From NCBI GenBank assembly GCA_902797895.1, contig CADBUS010000122.1:1-17359 (forward strand): DNA of 17,359 bases, written 5' to 3'. Position 1 is the first letter of the stretch. Every line of letters begins with the position of its first letter. Of the stretch, positions 1 to 6,278 are shown one piece after another. Source of the DNA: an uncultured Bacteroidia bacterium. GTDB taxonomy: Bacteria > Bacteroidota > Bacteroidia > Bacteroidales > UBA932. A model generated the notes under the pieces. It worked only from the letters and a program-made list of their open reading frames with translations, was not told the DNA's origin and did no database searches. The position numbers and the translations under genes were made by a program.

Positions 1-1
1 A

Positions 2-559
2 GATAATAAAATAAAGGCTATTGCAGAGGATGAATTGCGGCAGCAGCTCTCTCAGGTGGCCGAGAGATACCGCGCCGTACCTGTGCAGCGGACATCGCAA
101 TATCTCAAAGATGAACGCAATACAGATGTCGATAAACTCTACAAAGATGCTGAGGATTTGCAGCAGCGTATAAAAGATGCCGCCAAGTTGGATAAGCAAG
201 ATGGGGTAGATGAGGTAAAGGGGGCAGGGGCCATCAAACCGGCAAAAGAGTCTCTAAACGATGGCCAAAAGAGCTACAGCGGCCCATCTGTATTAAATTG
301 GTATTTAGATGACAGAAAAGCTCTCTCCCTCCCTATTCCGGTATATAAATGCCGCGGCGGAGGAGATGTTACGGTGCAGATTTATGTGGGGCGCAACGGT
401 TATGTAAAACAGACCTCCATTTTGGAGAGTAGCTCTACATCAGACCAATGTATAAGAAATGCTGCTCTTGCTGCAGCAGGGCGCTCACGTTTTTCAGCTT
501 CGGAGAGAGCGCCTGAGCCACAAGTGGGGCAGATTACTTATCGCTTTATTGCTCAATAG
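2..559 (+). CDS. TonB C-terminal-domain protein (5' end outside window)
   Basis: The reading frame is open from base 2 to the stop at 557-559 with no credible start, so the true start lies upstream. The visible 185 residues have two parts. The first is a polar, charged, probably helical linker rich in K, D, E and Q. The last ~95 residues carry the hallmarks of a TonB-like C-terminal domain: a SGPSVLNWYLDDR segment, GGGDVTVQIYVGRNGYV, a central ILES strand, an AALAAAGRSRF helix and the closing QVGQITYRFIAQ. Bacteroidales encode many such 'energy transducer TonB' paralogues, which link the ExbBD proton-motive complex to outer-membrane transporters. The N-terminal membrane anchor is not visible, so that role is inferred from the domain. 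The 3' end overlaps the convergent galE by 14 bases. Confidence 0.8.
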   Translation, partial: DNKIKAIAEDELRQQLSQVAERYRAVPVQRTSQYLKDERNTDVDKLYKDAEDLQQRIKDAAKLDKQDGVDEVKGAGAIKPAKESLNDGQKSYSGPSVLNWYLDDRKALSLPIPVYKCRGGGDVTVQIYVGRNGYVKQTSILESSSTSDQCIRNAALAAAGRSRFSASERAPEPQVGQITYRFIAQ

Positions 560-1679
560 GGAGAGTTTTTTGCCACATCCAGGCGGAGAGCAGCACCTCC
601 TCAATAGGGGTGTCGGCACTCCATCCAAGTTCTATTTTGGCCTTTTGAGGATTTGCCCATACCTGCTCTATATCCCCAACTCTACGCGGTGCTATCTTAT
701 ATTTCAGCTCCACACCAGTAGCTTTAATAAAGCCATTAACAAGCTCAAGTACAGAGAGTCCGCGCCCTGTGCCAAGGTTATAGACAAACCAACGGCCGGT
801 CTGCGCCGCCTCTATGTATGTAGGCTCATTGCACTTACCGGCAGAGTTTGCGGCGGCGGCTCTATTGCCAGTGAGCATATCCATTGCGGCCACGTGAGCC
901 TTTGCAAGATCTACCACATATATGTAATCCCTTATGCAAGAGCCATCGGGAGTATTATAATCATTGCCAAAAACATTCAAATGCTCTCTAATGCCGGCAG
1001 CGGTTTGGGTAATAAATGGCACCAAGTTCTGTGGCACTCCACGCGGCAACTCTCCAATAAGTGCAGAAGGATGTGCGCCTATAGGGTTGAAATACCTTAA
1101 GGCACAAACCTTTAAGTTGTTGTAGGCAACAACGCTGTCTGAAAGAATCTCCTCTGCCATCTGCTTGCTCTTGCCATACGGAGAGAGAGAGCGTTTAAGC
1201 GGAGCATTCTCTGCAATAGGCAGATGCTCTTTATCCGGCTGGCCGTAAACGGTGCAGGATGAGGAGAATACAATGTTAGCCTCCTTGCCCTTATCCTTCA
1301 TAAGAGTGATAAGATTCAGCAGAGAAACTATATTGTTCCTATAATAGAGCAGCGGCTTTTCAACACTCTCGCCAACCGCCTTGCAGGCCGCAAAATGGAT
1401 TGCGCCAACAATATCGGGATGCTTTTCAAACACCTTGCCAAAAGCCTCAATATCAGAACAATCTACCTCATAAAAAGAGTACTCTCCAATGGAGCTTCCC
1501 TCTCTTGCCTGTGCTTTTTCCTTCTCAACAATTTTGGCAATGCCATCCAAAACTCTCTTTTCAGAGTTGTAAAAATTATCCACTCCAACCACATCGTAAC
1601 CGGCCTTGAGCAACTCTACCCAAGTGTGAGAGCCTATATATCCCGTAGCACCGGTAAGAAGAATCTTTCCTTTACTCAT
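546..1679 (-). CDS. galE: UDP-glucose 4-epimerase
   Basis: This 377-residue short-chain dehydrogenase/reductase interconverts UDP-glucose and UDP-galactose (Leloir pathway, surface glycan precursors) in the cytoplasm, using bound NAD. The N-terminus has the Rossmann glycine motif GATGYIGS (residues 10-17) followed by the acidic residue of VDNFYNSE. The catalytic set is present: the SSSCTVYG block (139-146, Ser141 equivalent to E. coli Ser124), then SPYGKSK with Tyr168 and Lys172. The substrate-side motifs RYFNPIGAH and the C-terminal VYNLGTG, RRVGDIEQVWANP and LGW follow the family order. It is longer than the usual ~340 residues, mainly through an Ala/Asn-rich insert around residues 270-296. 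The ATG at 1679 sits directly before the Rossmann strand. It is a single gene converging with the TonB-domain gene. Function is well supported; strict GalE versus a GlcNAc-accepting epimerase cannot be settled. Confidence 0.95.
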   Translation of the reverse strand: MSKGKILLTGATGYIGSHTWVELLKAGYDVVGVDNFYNSEKRVLDGIAKIVEKEKAQAREGSSIGEYSFYEVDCSDIEAFGKVFEKHPDIVGAIHFAACKAVGESVEKPLLYYRNNIVSLLNLITLMKDKGKEANIVFSSSCTVYGQPDKEHLPIAENAPLKRSLSPYGKSKQMAEEILSDSVVAYNNLKVCALRYFNPIGAHPSALIGELPRGVPQNLVPFITQTAAGIREHLNVFGNDYNTPDGSCIRDYIYVVDLAKAHVAAMDMLTGNRAAAANSAGKCNEPTYIEAAQTGRWFVYNLGTGRGLSVLELVNGFIKATGVELKYKIAPRRVGDIEQVWANPQKAKIELGWSADTPIEEVLLSAWMWQKTLPIEQ

Positions 1680-1705
1680 ATCTATTATCTCTTTTTATTA
1701 AAAGA

Positions 1706-1713
1706 CAAATTTA
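1706..1713 (-). promoter_or_regulatory. Possible -7 box for galE
   Basis: On the minus strand this reads TAAATTTG, an exact match to the Bacteroidota -7 consensus TAnnTTTG, 26 bases upstream of the galE ATG. No TTTG -33 box lies at the usual spacing, so support is only moderate in this AT-rich stretch. Confidence 0.4.
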
Positions 1714-1772
1714 CGAAAAACTTTTGTGCATATCTTCTACCCCTTGCCAGTAATAAGACTAAAAATAATTCT

Positions 1773-1780
1773 TACCTTTG
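1773..1780 (+). promoter_or_regulatory. Possible -7 box ahead of the 1820-2829 region
   Basis: TACCTTTG matches the Bacteroidota -7 consensus TAnnTTTG exactly. A CTTG that could serve as a -33 element lies at 1743-1746, but the 26-base spacer is longer than usual. Transcription from here would start near 1786 and give a ~35-base leader before the small ORF at 1820. Confidence 0.45.
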
Positions 1781-1819
1781 AAACATAATCCACAAATCGG
1801 AATAAGTAAAATTTTTGCT

Positions 1820-1888
1820 ATGAAGAAATCTATATTTTATATCGCCCTATTATCATTATCTTTGGAAAGTGTATGGGAAAGAGTATAG
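1820..1888 (+). pseudogene. Orphan signal-peptide ORF, likely gene remnant or leader peptide
   Basis: An ATG at 1820 opens a 22-codon frame that begins MKKSIFYIALLSLSL and stops with TAG at 1886. The Lys-Lys start followed by a hydrophobic core is a classic signal-peptide beginning, but the frame ends before any mature domain. It lies downstream of an exact -7 box (1773-1780), and its 3' end overlaps the start of the DUF3791 gene (1873) in another frame. Two readings fit: the 5' end of a secreted-protein gene whose body was lost when the DUF3791/DUF3990 module arrived, or a short translated leader. The remnant reading is preferred because of the signal-peptide character, but a chance ORF is not excluded. 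Confidence 0.4.
1857..1864 (+). promoter_or_regulatory. Possible -7 box for the DUF3791/DUF3990 operon
   Basis: TATCTTTG matches TAnnTTTG exactly and ends only 8 bases before the ATG at 1873, so a transcript from here would be nearly leaderless. No -33 TTTG lies at normal spacing. It competes with the box at 1773-1780 as the operon promoter. Confidence 0.35.
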
Positions 1889-2112
1889 AGATACCGAAGA
1901 TGCAGGTTATTTTGGCCTTTGTGGCAACTTGTATAGAGGCTACGGCACGCTTGCAAAATAGTACATATAAGGATATTTATGAGCGTATGAAAAGGGTGGG
2001 ATTGATAGAGAAATATATTATTCCCCACTATGAAACTTTGCATACAGAGAGCAGAGAGAATGTTGCACAGAATATTGCAGAATGTTTAAGGAATTGGGAG
2101 GAGAGGTTATGA
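1873..2112 (+). CDS. DUF3791-family small protein, putative partner of the DUF3990 protein
   Basis: This 79-residue cytoplasmic protein has the DUF3791 pattern: a hydrophobic helix with the CIE signature (VILAFVATCIEATA), a central YKDIYERMKRVGLIEKYIIPHYETLHT segment, and a closing helix NVAQNIAECLRNW. The LH-T after a Y-x(n)-Y stretch matches the family's usual YDVLHTQG-like motif. DUF3791 genes are commonly found next to DUF3990 genes in Bacteroidota and Firmicutes; function is not established. The ATG at 1873 is the only ATG in frame after an upstream stop at 1807, though the internal Met10 could also serve. Its stop overlaps the next start (ATGA, 2109-2112), implying translational coupling. 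By position and size it could be the antitoxin-like member of the module; this is inference. Confidence 0.7.
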   Translation: MGKSIEIPKMQVILAFVATCIEATARLQNSTYKDIYERMKRVGLIEKYIIPHYETLHTESRENVAQNIAECLRNWEERL

Positions 2113-2600
2113 GTAAAATTATTGTCTATCACGGAGGTACAGAGGTGGTGAGCGCGCCTGTTTGCAAGTTTGGCAGACCGAATTTAGATTTTGGGCAGGG
2201 TTTTTATGTTACAAACATAAGGGAGCAGGCTCTTTCTTGGGCTATTCAGGTAGCAGAACGACGACAAAAAGAAGCTGTGTTGAGCCGTTATTTGCTTGAT
2301 AGAGACGCTATTATTAAAAATGCCCGTTGCAAAATTTTTGAAGCCTACGATAAAGATTGGCTTGATTTTATTGCAGCAAACAGGCAGAGTTTATTAAGAT
2401 CTGATAGTTTTGATTATGTTGAGGGTGGAGTTGCAAACGATAGGGTAGTAGATACCGTAAACTTGTATATAGCCGGCCTGTTGGATATAGATACAGCATT
2501 GAGCAGACTATCTGAGCATCAGCCTAATATGCAGATGTGTTTGCTAAATCAAGAGATACTTAACCGTTATTTAGTTTTTGATGGAAGAGAAGATATATAA
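2109..2600 (+). CDS. DUF3990 protein, ADP-ribosyltransferase-like
   Basis: This 163-residue protein has the DUF3990 signature in order: IVYHGG (residues 5-10), LDFGQGFYVT (26-35) with EQALSWA after it, then VEGGVANDRVVDTV (104-117), and the closing QMCLLNQEIL (142-151) and RYLVF. As I recall, the family belongs to the ADP-ribosyltransferase fold clan; the early His-Gly, the Gly-Phe-Tyr and a late polar residue would be the NAD-site equivalents. Whether this copy is catalytic cannot be told from sequence. The start at 2109 is chosen over an upstream in-frame TTG (2082) because it begins at the conserved domain, follows a purine-rich GGAGGAGAGG stretch (2097-2106) and overlaps the previous stop by four bases. 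It is the likely effector of a toxin-antitoxin-like operon; this role is inferred. Confidence 0.75.
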   Translation: MSKIIVYHGGTEVVSAPVCKFGRPNLDFGQGFYVTNIREQALSWAIQVAERRQKEAVLSRYLLDRDAIIKNARCKIFEAYDKDWLDFIAANRQSLLRSDSFDYVEGGVANDRVVDTVNLYIAGLLDIDTALSRLSEHQPNMQMCLLNQEILNRYLVFDGREDI

Positions 2601-2829
2601 AGACCCCGCAAAATCACCTATTGTGCAAGAGATTATTCTGTGCAATCAGATTGCCGGAATTGCAATGGCGCTCTCTAAAATGTTGGATATTGAGCCGTTA
2701 AAGGCTTTTATGCTCTTCTATGAAAGTAAAACTTGTGCAGATTTGCACAACAAGGCAACGGGGCTCTATCTGTATGGTAATCTGTATATTGCAGATGAGT
2801 TTATTAGAGAGAAAGAGTATGCTCAGTAG
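2581..2829 (+). CDS. Small unknown protein of the DUF3990 operon
   Basis: This 82-residue protein starts at the ATG at 2581, inside the last 20 bases of the DUF3990 gene, so the two are translationally linked. I cannot assign a family with certainty. It looks all-helical: IVQEIILCNQIAGIAMALSK, then LDIEPLKAFMLFYESKTCADL, then a GLYLYGNLYIADEF tail. The pattern 'x-A-L-x-x-F-Y-x-S-x-T-x-x-x-L ... L-Y-x-x-x-L-Y-I-x-D-E-F' resembles small partners that accompany DUF3990 genes, and may be a second member of the antitoxin-like class. No signal peptide or membrane segment is visible. It ends 17 bases from the convergent radical SAM gene, with no hairpin terminator between them. Confidence 0.6.
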   Translation: MEEKIYKDPAKSPIVQEIILCNQIAGIAMALSKMLDIEPLKAFMLFYESKTCADLHNKATGLYLYGNLYIADEFIREKEYAQ

Positions 2830-2846
2830 AAGTTGCCGAAAATCTT

Positions 2847-3968
2847 TTAACCGTCAATCAGTTTGTTGTAGTGGCAGTTGAGGGGGGCTTGGCAGGAGTC
2901 GTGCCAATTGTGCATACCCTCTCCGAGGCAGTTTTTGAATTGCTTGCAGTGGGAGCACTCTCCTCTGCGGGCCCAGTTGCGGTTTCTGAAAGGCTCAAAC
3001 TTACTCTCCCAAACTTTGTAAAAATTATCGCGATAGATATTGCCTTGCCCGAATACCTCTCTATCAACATTGGGGCAGGCGCAGACAGTGCCATCTATAA
3101 GAATTGCGCCTATGTTTATTCCGGCGCGGCAGAAATGAGGAGCCGGGCGCACCTTCTGCTCATAGGCGGCAAGGTAGCCCTCACAGCTGAATGTAACCTC
3201 CATAGATTGAGCTTGTAAAGAGTTGTTTTTCAGCCTTTCAGCCGCCTCTCTCTTTTCCTTGATAAACTCCATCAGTTGTTTTGTCTCTGCGCTCTCTAAA
3301 TGGAATAGGGGCTCGGCGGCCGCACGCCCTATCGGGATTATTGTAAAGAGCCGCCACTGCTTTACTCCAAGGCCGGAGAGGATGGTGTGCATTTGCTCCA
3401 ACTGCTTTATGTTCTGCTTGTTGATACAGCTTACAACATCAAAGTCCAATCTTTTTTCTTTGGCGGCAATGGCTATTGCATCTATGGCGTTGCGGTAACT
3501 GTTCGGGTTGCCGCGCATCCAATTATGCTCATTTTCAAGTCCGTCTAAACTAATGGTGAGAGCTTTCATTCCGGCTCCAATAAGGCGGCGGTGCATATCT
3601 GCATTATAAAAAAAGCCGTTACTTACCATACTCCACGCCAAGCCGCGTTCTGTGATGGCTTTGCCAATATCTTCTATATCTGGCCTTAACAAAGGCTCTC
3701 CGCCTGTGAGTATAACTACAAAAGGACTCTGTTTGCCATCTTTGTATTTGGCAGAGCGCAGTTTTTTTAGATAATCTTTTGGGATGGTATCCAATGCCTT
3801 TAGAAAATCCTCCAACGGCATATCCTTCTCTTTAGAATTTTTGAAGCAGTCGCTTCCGCAATGACGGCAGGCGAGATTGCATCTTGTGGTGCACTCCCAA
3901 AAGAGATAATTAAGCTCGTGCACCTTTGTCTCTAAGGCGCGGAAAGCTCTGAATAGCAGAGGATTCAT
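2847..3968 (-). CDS. Radical SAM/SPASM enzyme of the rSAM/lipoprotein system
   Basis: This 373-residue enzyme has the radical SAM cluster motif CNLACRHC (CX3CX2C: Cys30, Cys34, Cys37, with extra Cys26 and Cys41), the SAM-binding TGGEPLLRPD (88-97), and the SLDG strand. A C-terminal SPASM-type region carries many cysteines (CRAGINIGA, CACPN, CSHCKQFKNCLGEGMHNWHDSC, NCHY) that would bind auxiliary Fe-S clusters. Such enzymes usually modify peptides. The sequence and the adjacent small lipoprotein fit the family known as 'radical SAM enzyme, rSAM/lipoprotein system' (TIGR04133 in my recollection), found in Bacteroidota; substrate and product are uncharacterised. It lies 33 bases downstream of the lipoprotein gene on the same strand and is probably co-transcribed from the promoter at 4302-4333. 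Confidence 0.9.
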   Translation of the reverse strand: MNPLLFRAFRALETKVHELNYLFWECTTRCNLACRHCGSDCFKNSKEKDMPLEDFLKALDTIPKDYLKKLRSAKYKDGKQSPFVVILTGGEPLLRPDIEDIGKAITERGLAWSMVSNGFFYNADMHRRLIGAGMKALTISLDGLENEHNWMRGNPNSYRNAIDAIAIAAKEKRLDFDVVSCINKQNIKQLEQMHTILSGLGVKQWRLFTIIPIGRAAAEPLFHLESAETKQLMEFIKEKREAAERLKNNSLQAQSMEVTFSCEGYLAAYEQKVRPAPHFCRAGINIGAILIDGTVCACPNVDREVFGQGNIYRDNFYKVWESKFEPFRNRNWARRGECSHCKQFKNCLGEGMHNWHDSCQAPLNCHYNKLIDG

Positions 3969-4001
3969 TGTAAGCAGAGTTCTAATCTACTCTATTGCAG
4001 A

Positions 4002-4241
4002 TTATTGCTGAACATTCTCAGTTGTGCCTTCTGCTCCTACAGCAGCTTCATCTGCCGGAGCTTCCGCATTCTCTTGTGCGGCATTCTCTTGTGCAGCAGA
4101 CTGTTGAATCTCTGAGGAAACTTCCTCTTCAATAATTTCACGATTCAGCCCCGGAGGAGTTCCGTAGCAAGCCTGGAAAACAAACAATGCAGCAGTTAAG
4201 GAGCAACCTTTGAGAAAATTCCTAAGCCATCTGTACTTCAT
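4002..4241 (-). CDS. Small putative lipoprotein paired with the radical SAM enzyme
   Basis: The protein has 79 residues. The N-terminus has basic residues (K2, R4, R7, K11), a hydrophobic core (SLTAALFVF) and a lipobox-like FQAC ending at Cys25, so it is probably lipidated and anchored in the envelope. The mature protein starts CYGTPPG, a motif that fits the 'putative lipoprotein, rSAM/lipoprotein system' family (TIGR04134 in my recollection). The rest is low complexity and very acidic, rich in E, A and Q, with a short repeat AAQEN-AAQEN (residues 49-58), one Arg and no further Cys. Family members I recall often carry a longer beta-type domain, so this copy is short. It is the first gene of the two-gene unit and the likely substrate or partner of the enzyme, though no modification site is proven. 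Confidence 0.75.
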   Translation of the reverse strand: MKYRWLRNFLKGCSLTAALFVFQACYGTPPGLNREIIEEEVSSEIQQSAAQENAAQENAEAPADEAAVGAEGTTENVQQ

Positions 4242-4301
4242 AACGCAATGCTTTTAATAGTTTAGTAGTTTAGTAATATGCAGCAATAGAGCTACAACAG
4301 T

Positions 4302-4333
4302 CAAAGATAGCAATTATCTCTCTATTATGCAAA
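4302..4333 (-). promoter_or_regulatory. Promoter of the lipoprotein-radical SAM operon
   Basis: The minus strand carries a TTTG -33 box (4330-4333), a 20-base spacer and TATCTTTG (4302-4309), an exact fit to the Bacteroidota promoter TTTG-N19-21-TAnnTTTG. The expected start is near 4296, giving a ~55-base leader. The leader contains a tandem 8-base repeat TAGTTTAG at 4258-4273 (plus-strand reading). The -33 box lies in the palindrome CAAATTTG (4330-4337). Confidence 0.75.
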
Positions 4334-4381
4334 TTTGAGAACTCTGCTTGGGTGGGGGGTGCAAAATCTGCTTAAAATGAT

Positions 4382-4389
4382 TACATTTG
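4382..4389 (+). promoter_or_regulatory. -7 box of the AI-2E permease gene
   Basis: TACATTTG matches TAnnTTTG and ends five bases before the ATG at 4395. The predicted transcript would start at or next to the start codon. A run of six G followed by TGCAAAAT lies at 4354-4367 upstream; a similar block precedes the next plus-strand gene. Confidence 0.5.
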
Positions 4390-4394
4390 TAGAT

Positions 4395-5492
4395 ATGGAG
4401 CGTAAAAAGATAACATTTGATCTCTTTATCAGGGGCATTCTTGTAGTGATGCTTCTGGTTGGATTATTGTGGTTGCTCAAAAGATTAAGTGGCGTACTGC
4501 TTCCCTTTTTTGTGGCGTGGTTGATAGCCTATATGCTCTTTCCACTGGTTAAGTTTTTCCAATACAAATGCCGCTTAAAATATAGAGTTCTTGGAATTTT
4601 TGCTGCAATTATTGTAGCTTTAGGTGTATTGTATCTGGTTGGTATGATGATATTTCCGCCAATGTGGGACGGCATTGTAAAGGTTAATCAAATGCTAATA
4701 TCATTTATTGAAACCGGCTCGTTGGAGCAAGGGAGTTTTGCTGCTAATGTGCGTGAGTTTCTTGCTGCCCACTTAGATATTGCACTATTGAAAGGAGCCT
4801 TTACTTTAGAGGGCGTTATGGCTCTTTTCAAGGAGGCGATGCCACGCTTATGGGGTGTAGTAACCACTTCATTCAAAGCCATATCCGGCCTATTCAGCGT
4901 TGTGATGGTATTGCTTTACACATTCTTTATTTTATTGGATTACGAAAAACTTACAACAGCCTGGCCGTCTCTGCTGCCGGAACGGATACGCAAATATGCT
5001 GTGCAGATAGTTAAAGATATACGCCACGGTATGAACAAATATTTTAGAGGTCAGGCTCTTGTGGCGCTATGCGTTGGAATACTCTTTAGCATTGGTTTTC
5101 TTATAATAGGCTTCCCTATGGCTGTTGCACTCGGCCTCTTTATAGGACTTCTCAATATGGTGCCATATCTGCAAGTTGTGGGCTTTATTCCAACCATAAT
5201 ACTTGCTCTTATAAAGTCTGCTGAAACAGGTGAGAGCTTTTGGAGTATCTTTTTGCTTGCTCTGTTGGTATTTGCCATAGTTCAAACCATACAAGATACC
5301 ATACTTGTTCCAAAAATTATGGGTAAGGTTATGGGAATGAACTCAGCTATAATACTACTCTCGCTCTCAATATGGGGCTCGCTGCTCGGAGTGCTTGGAA
5401 TGTTGATTGCGCTCCCTCTTACAACCCTTATTCTTACTTACTATCAGCGTTATGTGATAAAAACAAAAGAGATAAGTTCTTTAGAGCAATAG
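4395..5492 (+). CDS. AI-2E family (PerM/YdiK-like) permease
   Basis: This 365-residue integral membrane protein belongs to the AI-2E transporter family (formerly UPF0118). Two hydrophobic segments at the N-terminus (residues ~14-27 and 33-50, with PFFVAWLIAYMLFPLV) are followed by a third (~65-88), a soluble central stretch and a C-terminal block of at least four more. The C-terminal signature ILVPKIMGKVMGMN, then LLGVLGMLIALPLT, is characteristic. Members have been linked to AI-2 export, Na+/H+ exchange or unknown cargo, so the substrate cannot be named. The start at 4395 is preferred over an in-frame TTG at 4335, because the extra 20 residues look non-membrane and overlap the -7 box. It is monocistronic, divergent from the lipoprotein/radical SAM pair. 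Confidence 0.88.
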   Translation: MERKKITFDLFIRGILVVMLLVGLLWLLKRLSGVLLPFFVAWLIAYMLFPLVKFFQYKCRLKYRVLGIFAAIIVALGVLYLVGMMIFPPMWDGIVKVNQMLISFIETGSLEQGSFAANVREFLAAHLDIALLKGAFTLEGVMALFKEAMPRLWGVVTTSFKAISGLFSVVMVLLYTFFILLDYEKLTTAWPSLLPERIRKYAVQIVKDIRHGMNKYFRGQALVALCVGILFSIGFLIIGFPMAVALGLFIGLLNMVPYLQVVGFIPTIILALIKSAETGESFWSIFLLALLVFAIVQTIQDTILVPKIMGKVMGMNSAIILLSLSIWGSLLGVLGMLIALPLTTLILTYYQRYVIKTKEISSLEQ

Positions 5493-5500
5493 ATTGAAAT

Positions 5501-5517
5501 AGCTTCCGGAGGAAGCT
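5501..5517 (+). terminator. Hairpin after the AI-2E permease gene, weak terminator
   Basis: AGCTTCC and GGAAGCT form a perfect 7-bp stem with a three-base loop, starting 9 bases after the stop codon. No U-run follows it on the plus strand, so it may be an RNA-stabilising or weak termination hairpin. Confidence 0.4.
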
Positions 5518-5588
5518 GAAAATCTGTGGTGGTTCAGAGATGATTACTGGTGGTTTGGGGGGCAAAATGCAGTTGGAATATTATTTAT

Positions 5589-5596
5589 TATATTTG
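5589..5596 (+). promoter_or_regulatory. -7 box of the secreted-protein gene at 5616
   Basis: TATATTTG fits TAnnTTTG exactly and lies 19 bases before the ATG at 5616, giving a short leader. No TTTG stands at the usual -33 spacing. A GGGGGGCAAAAT block lies upstream at 5557-5568, similar to the one ahead of the AI-2E permease gene. Confidence 0.5.
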
Positions 5597-5615
5597 CGCC
5601 AAATATATTTTACTT

Positions 5616-6203
5616 ATGAAGAAGTTTTTATTTGTTGCCGCGCTGTTTTGTGTTGCATTGTTGAGCGCAAACTCAAGCGCATTTGCTCAGAAAAATTTGG
5701 CTTTCAAGGGTATTGAGATTGATGGTCAACGTACCGATGTAATTCAAAAGCTGCAGGCTCAAAAATGTACTCTCAATGCAGAGTATCACGTTATGAACTG
5801 CCTACAGACTATGTTAAAGGGTAGCTATACAGATATAGAAAATTGCTCTATATCTATAGTTTCTTATAATGAGAGAGTTTGGCAGATGGGCGTAGCGCTT
5901 CCGATTGTTCCTACTTGGAACGATGTTATTACTCAGTATGACAAGTTCAAATCTGATTTTAGCATTAAGTATAGCTTGGAGCCTTATCCAACAGAGGTAA
6001 GCTCTACAAAGGGTGCTATAAAGTGGGAGACCTATTTTGTTGGTCCTAATGGTAATGTGCTACTTAGAGTCTTTGATAGCGGCGAGGCCGGCTTCAGGCT
6101 CTTTATATATTACAGCTCTAACTCTATTCCGGAGGAGATAAATAAGGAGGAGTTAATGCGTAGCATTACCAACAATATGAATACTATCCACGAGGATATT
6201 TAA
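5616..6203 (+). CDS. Secreted protein of unknown function
   Basis: The protein has 195 residues. A clear signal peptide (MKKFLFVAALFCVALLSAN..., likely cut after AFA at residue 24) sends it to the periplasm or outside. The mature part begins with LAFKGIEIDGQRTDVIQKLQAQKCT, followed by beta-rich segments (CSISIVSYNERVWQMGVAL, KWETYFVGPNGNVLLRVFD, GFRLFIYYSS). The 'L-x-F-x-G-(I/V)-x-(I/L)-(D/N) ... K-L-x-(A)-x' opening is also found in the secreted protein encoded at 8507-9334, so the two are probably distant paralogues. I recognise no named domain. The start is set at 5616 because the signal peptide begins there and the -7 box at 5589-5596 excludes the longer reading from 5550. It ends at a strong terminator and appears monocistronic. 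Confidence 0.75.
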   Translation: MKKFLFVAALFCVALLSANSSAFAQKNLAFKGIEIDGQRTDVIQKLQAQKCTLNAEYHVMNCLQTMLKGSYTDIENCSISIVSYNERVWQMGVALPIVPTWNDVITQYDKFKSDFSIKYSLEPYPTEVSSTKGAIKWETYFVGPNGNVLLRVFDSGEAGFRLFIYYSSNSIPEEINKEELMRSITNNMNTIHEDI

Positions 6204-6228
6204 TAGAAAAGAGAATAACTAAGAAAAA

Positions 6229-6263
6229 ACAGGGGGCTCAATGTATGATGAGCCCCCTGTTTT
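6229..6263 (+). terminator. Strong, potentially bidirectional intrinsic terminator
   Basis: A perfect 12-bp stem, ACAGGGGGCTCA (6229-6240) with TGAGCCCCCTGT (6249-6260), has an 8-base loop and is followed by TTT. A run of A precedes it (6224-6229), so it can also act for minus-strand transcripts arriving from the P-type ATPase gene. Confidence 0.9.
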
Positions 6264-6278
6264 ATATCTATCTATATA

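Noticed and set aside
459..1100. Long plus-strand ORF over galE
   Set aside because: It lies antisense to a complete galE with intact motifs; its own protein has no recognisable pattern.
1773..2829. Insertion sequence carrying the DUF operon
   Set aside because: No transposase or integrase gene, and I saw no terminal inverted repeats or target duplication at the edges.
4335..4394. Upstream TTG start for the AI-2E permease
   Set aside because: The segment contains the -7 box and a G-rich tract, and the ATG at 4395 fits the family N-terminus.
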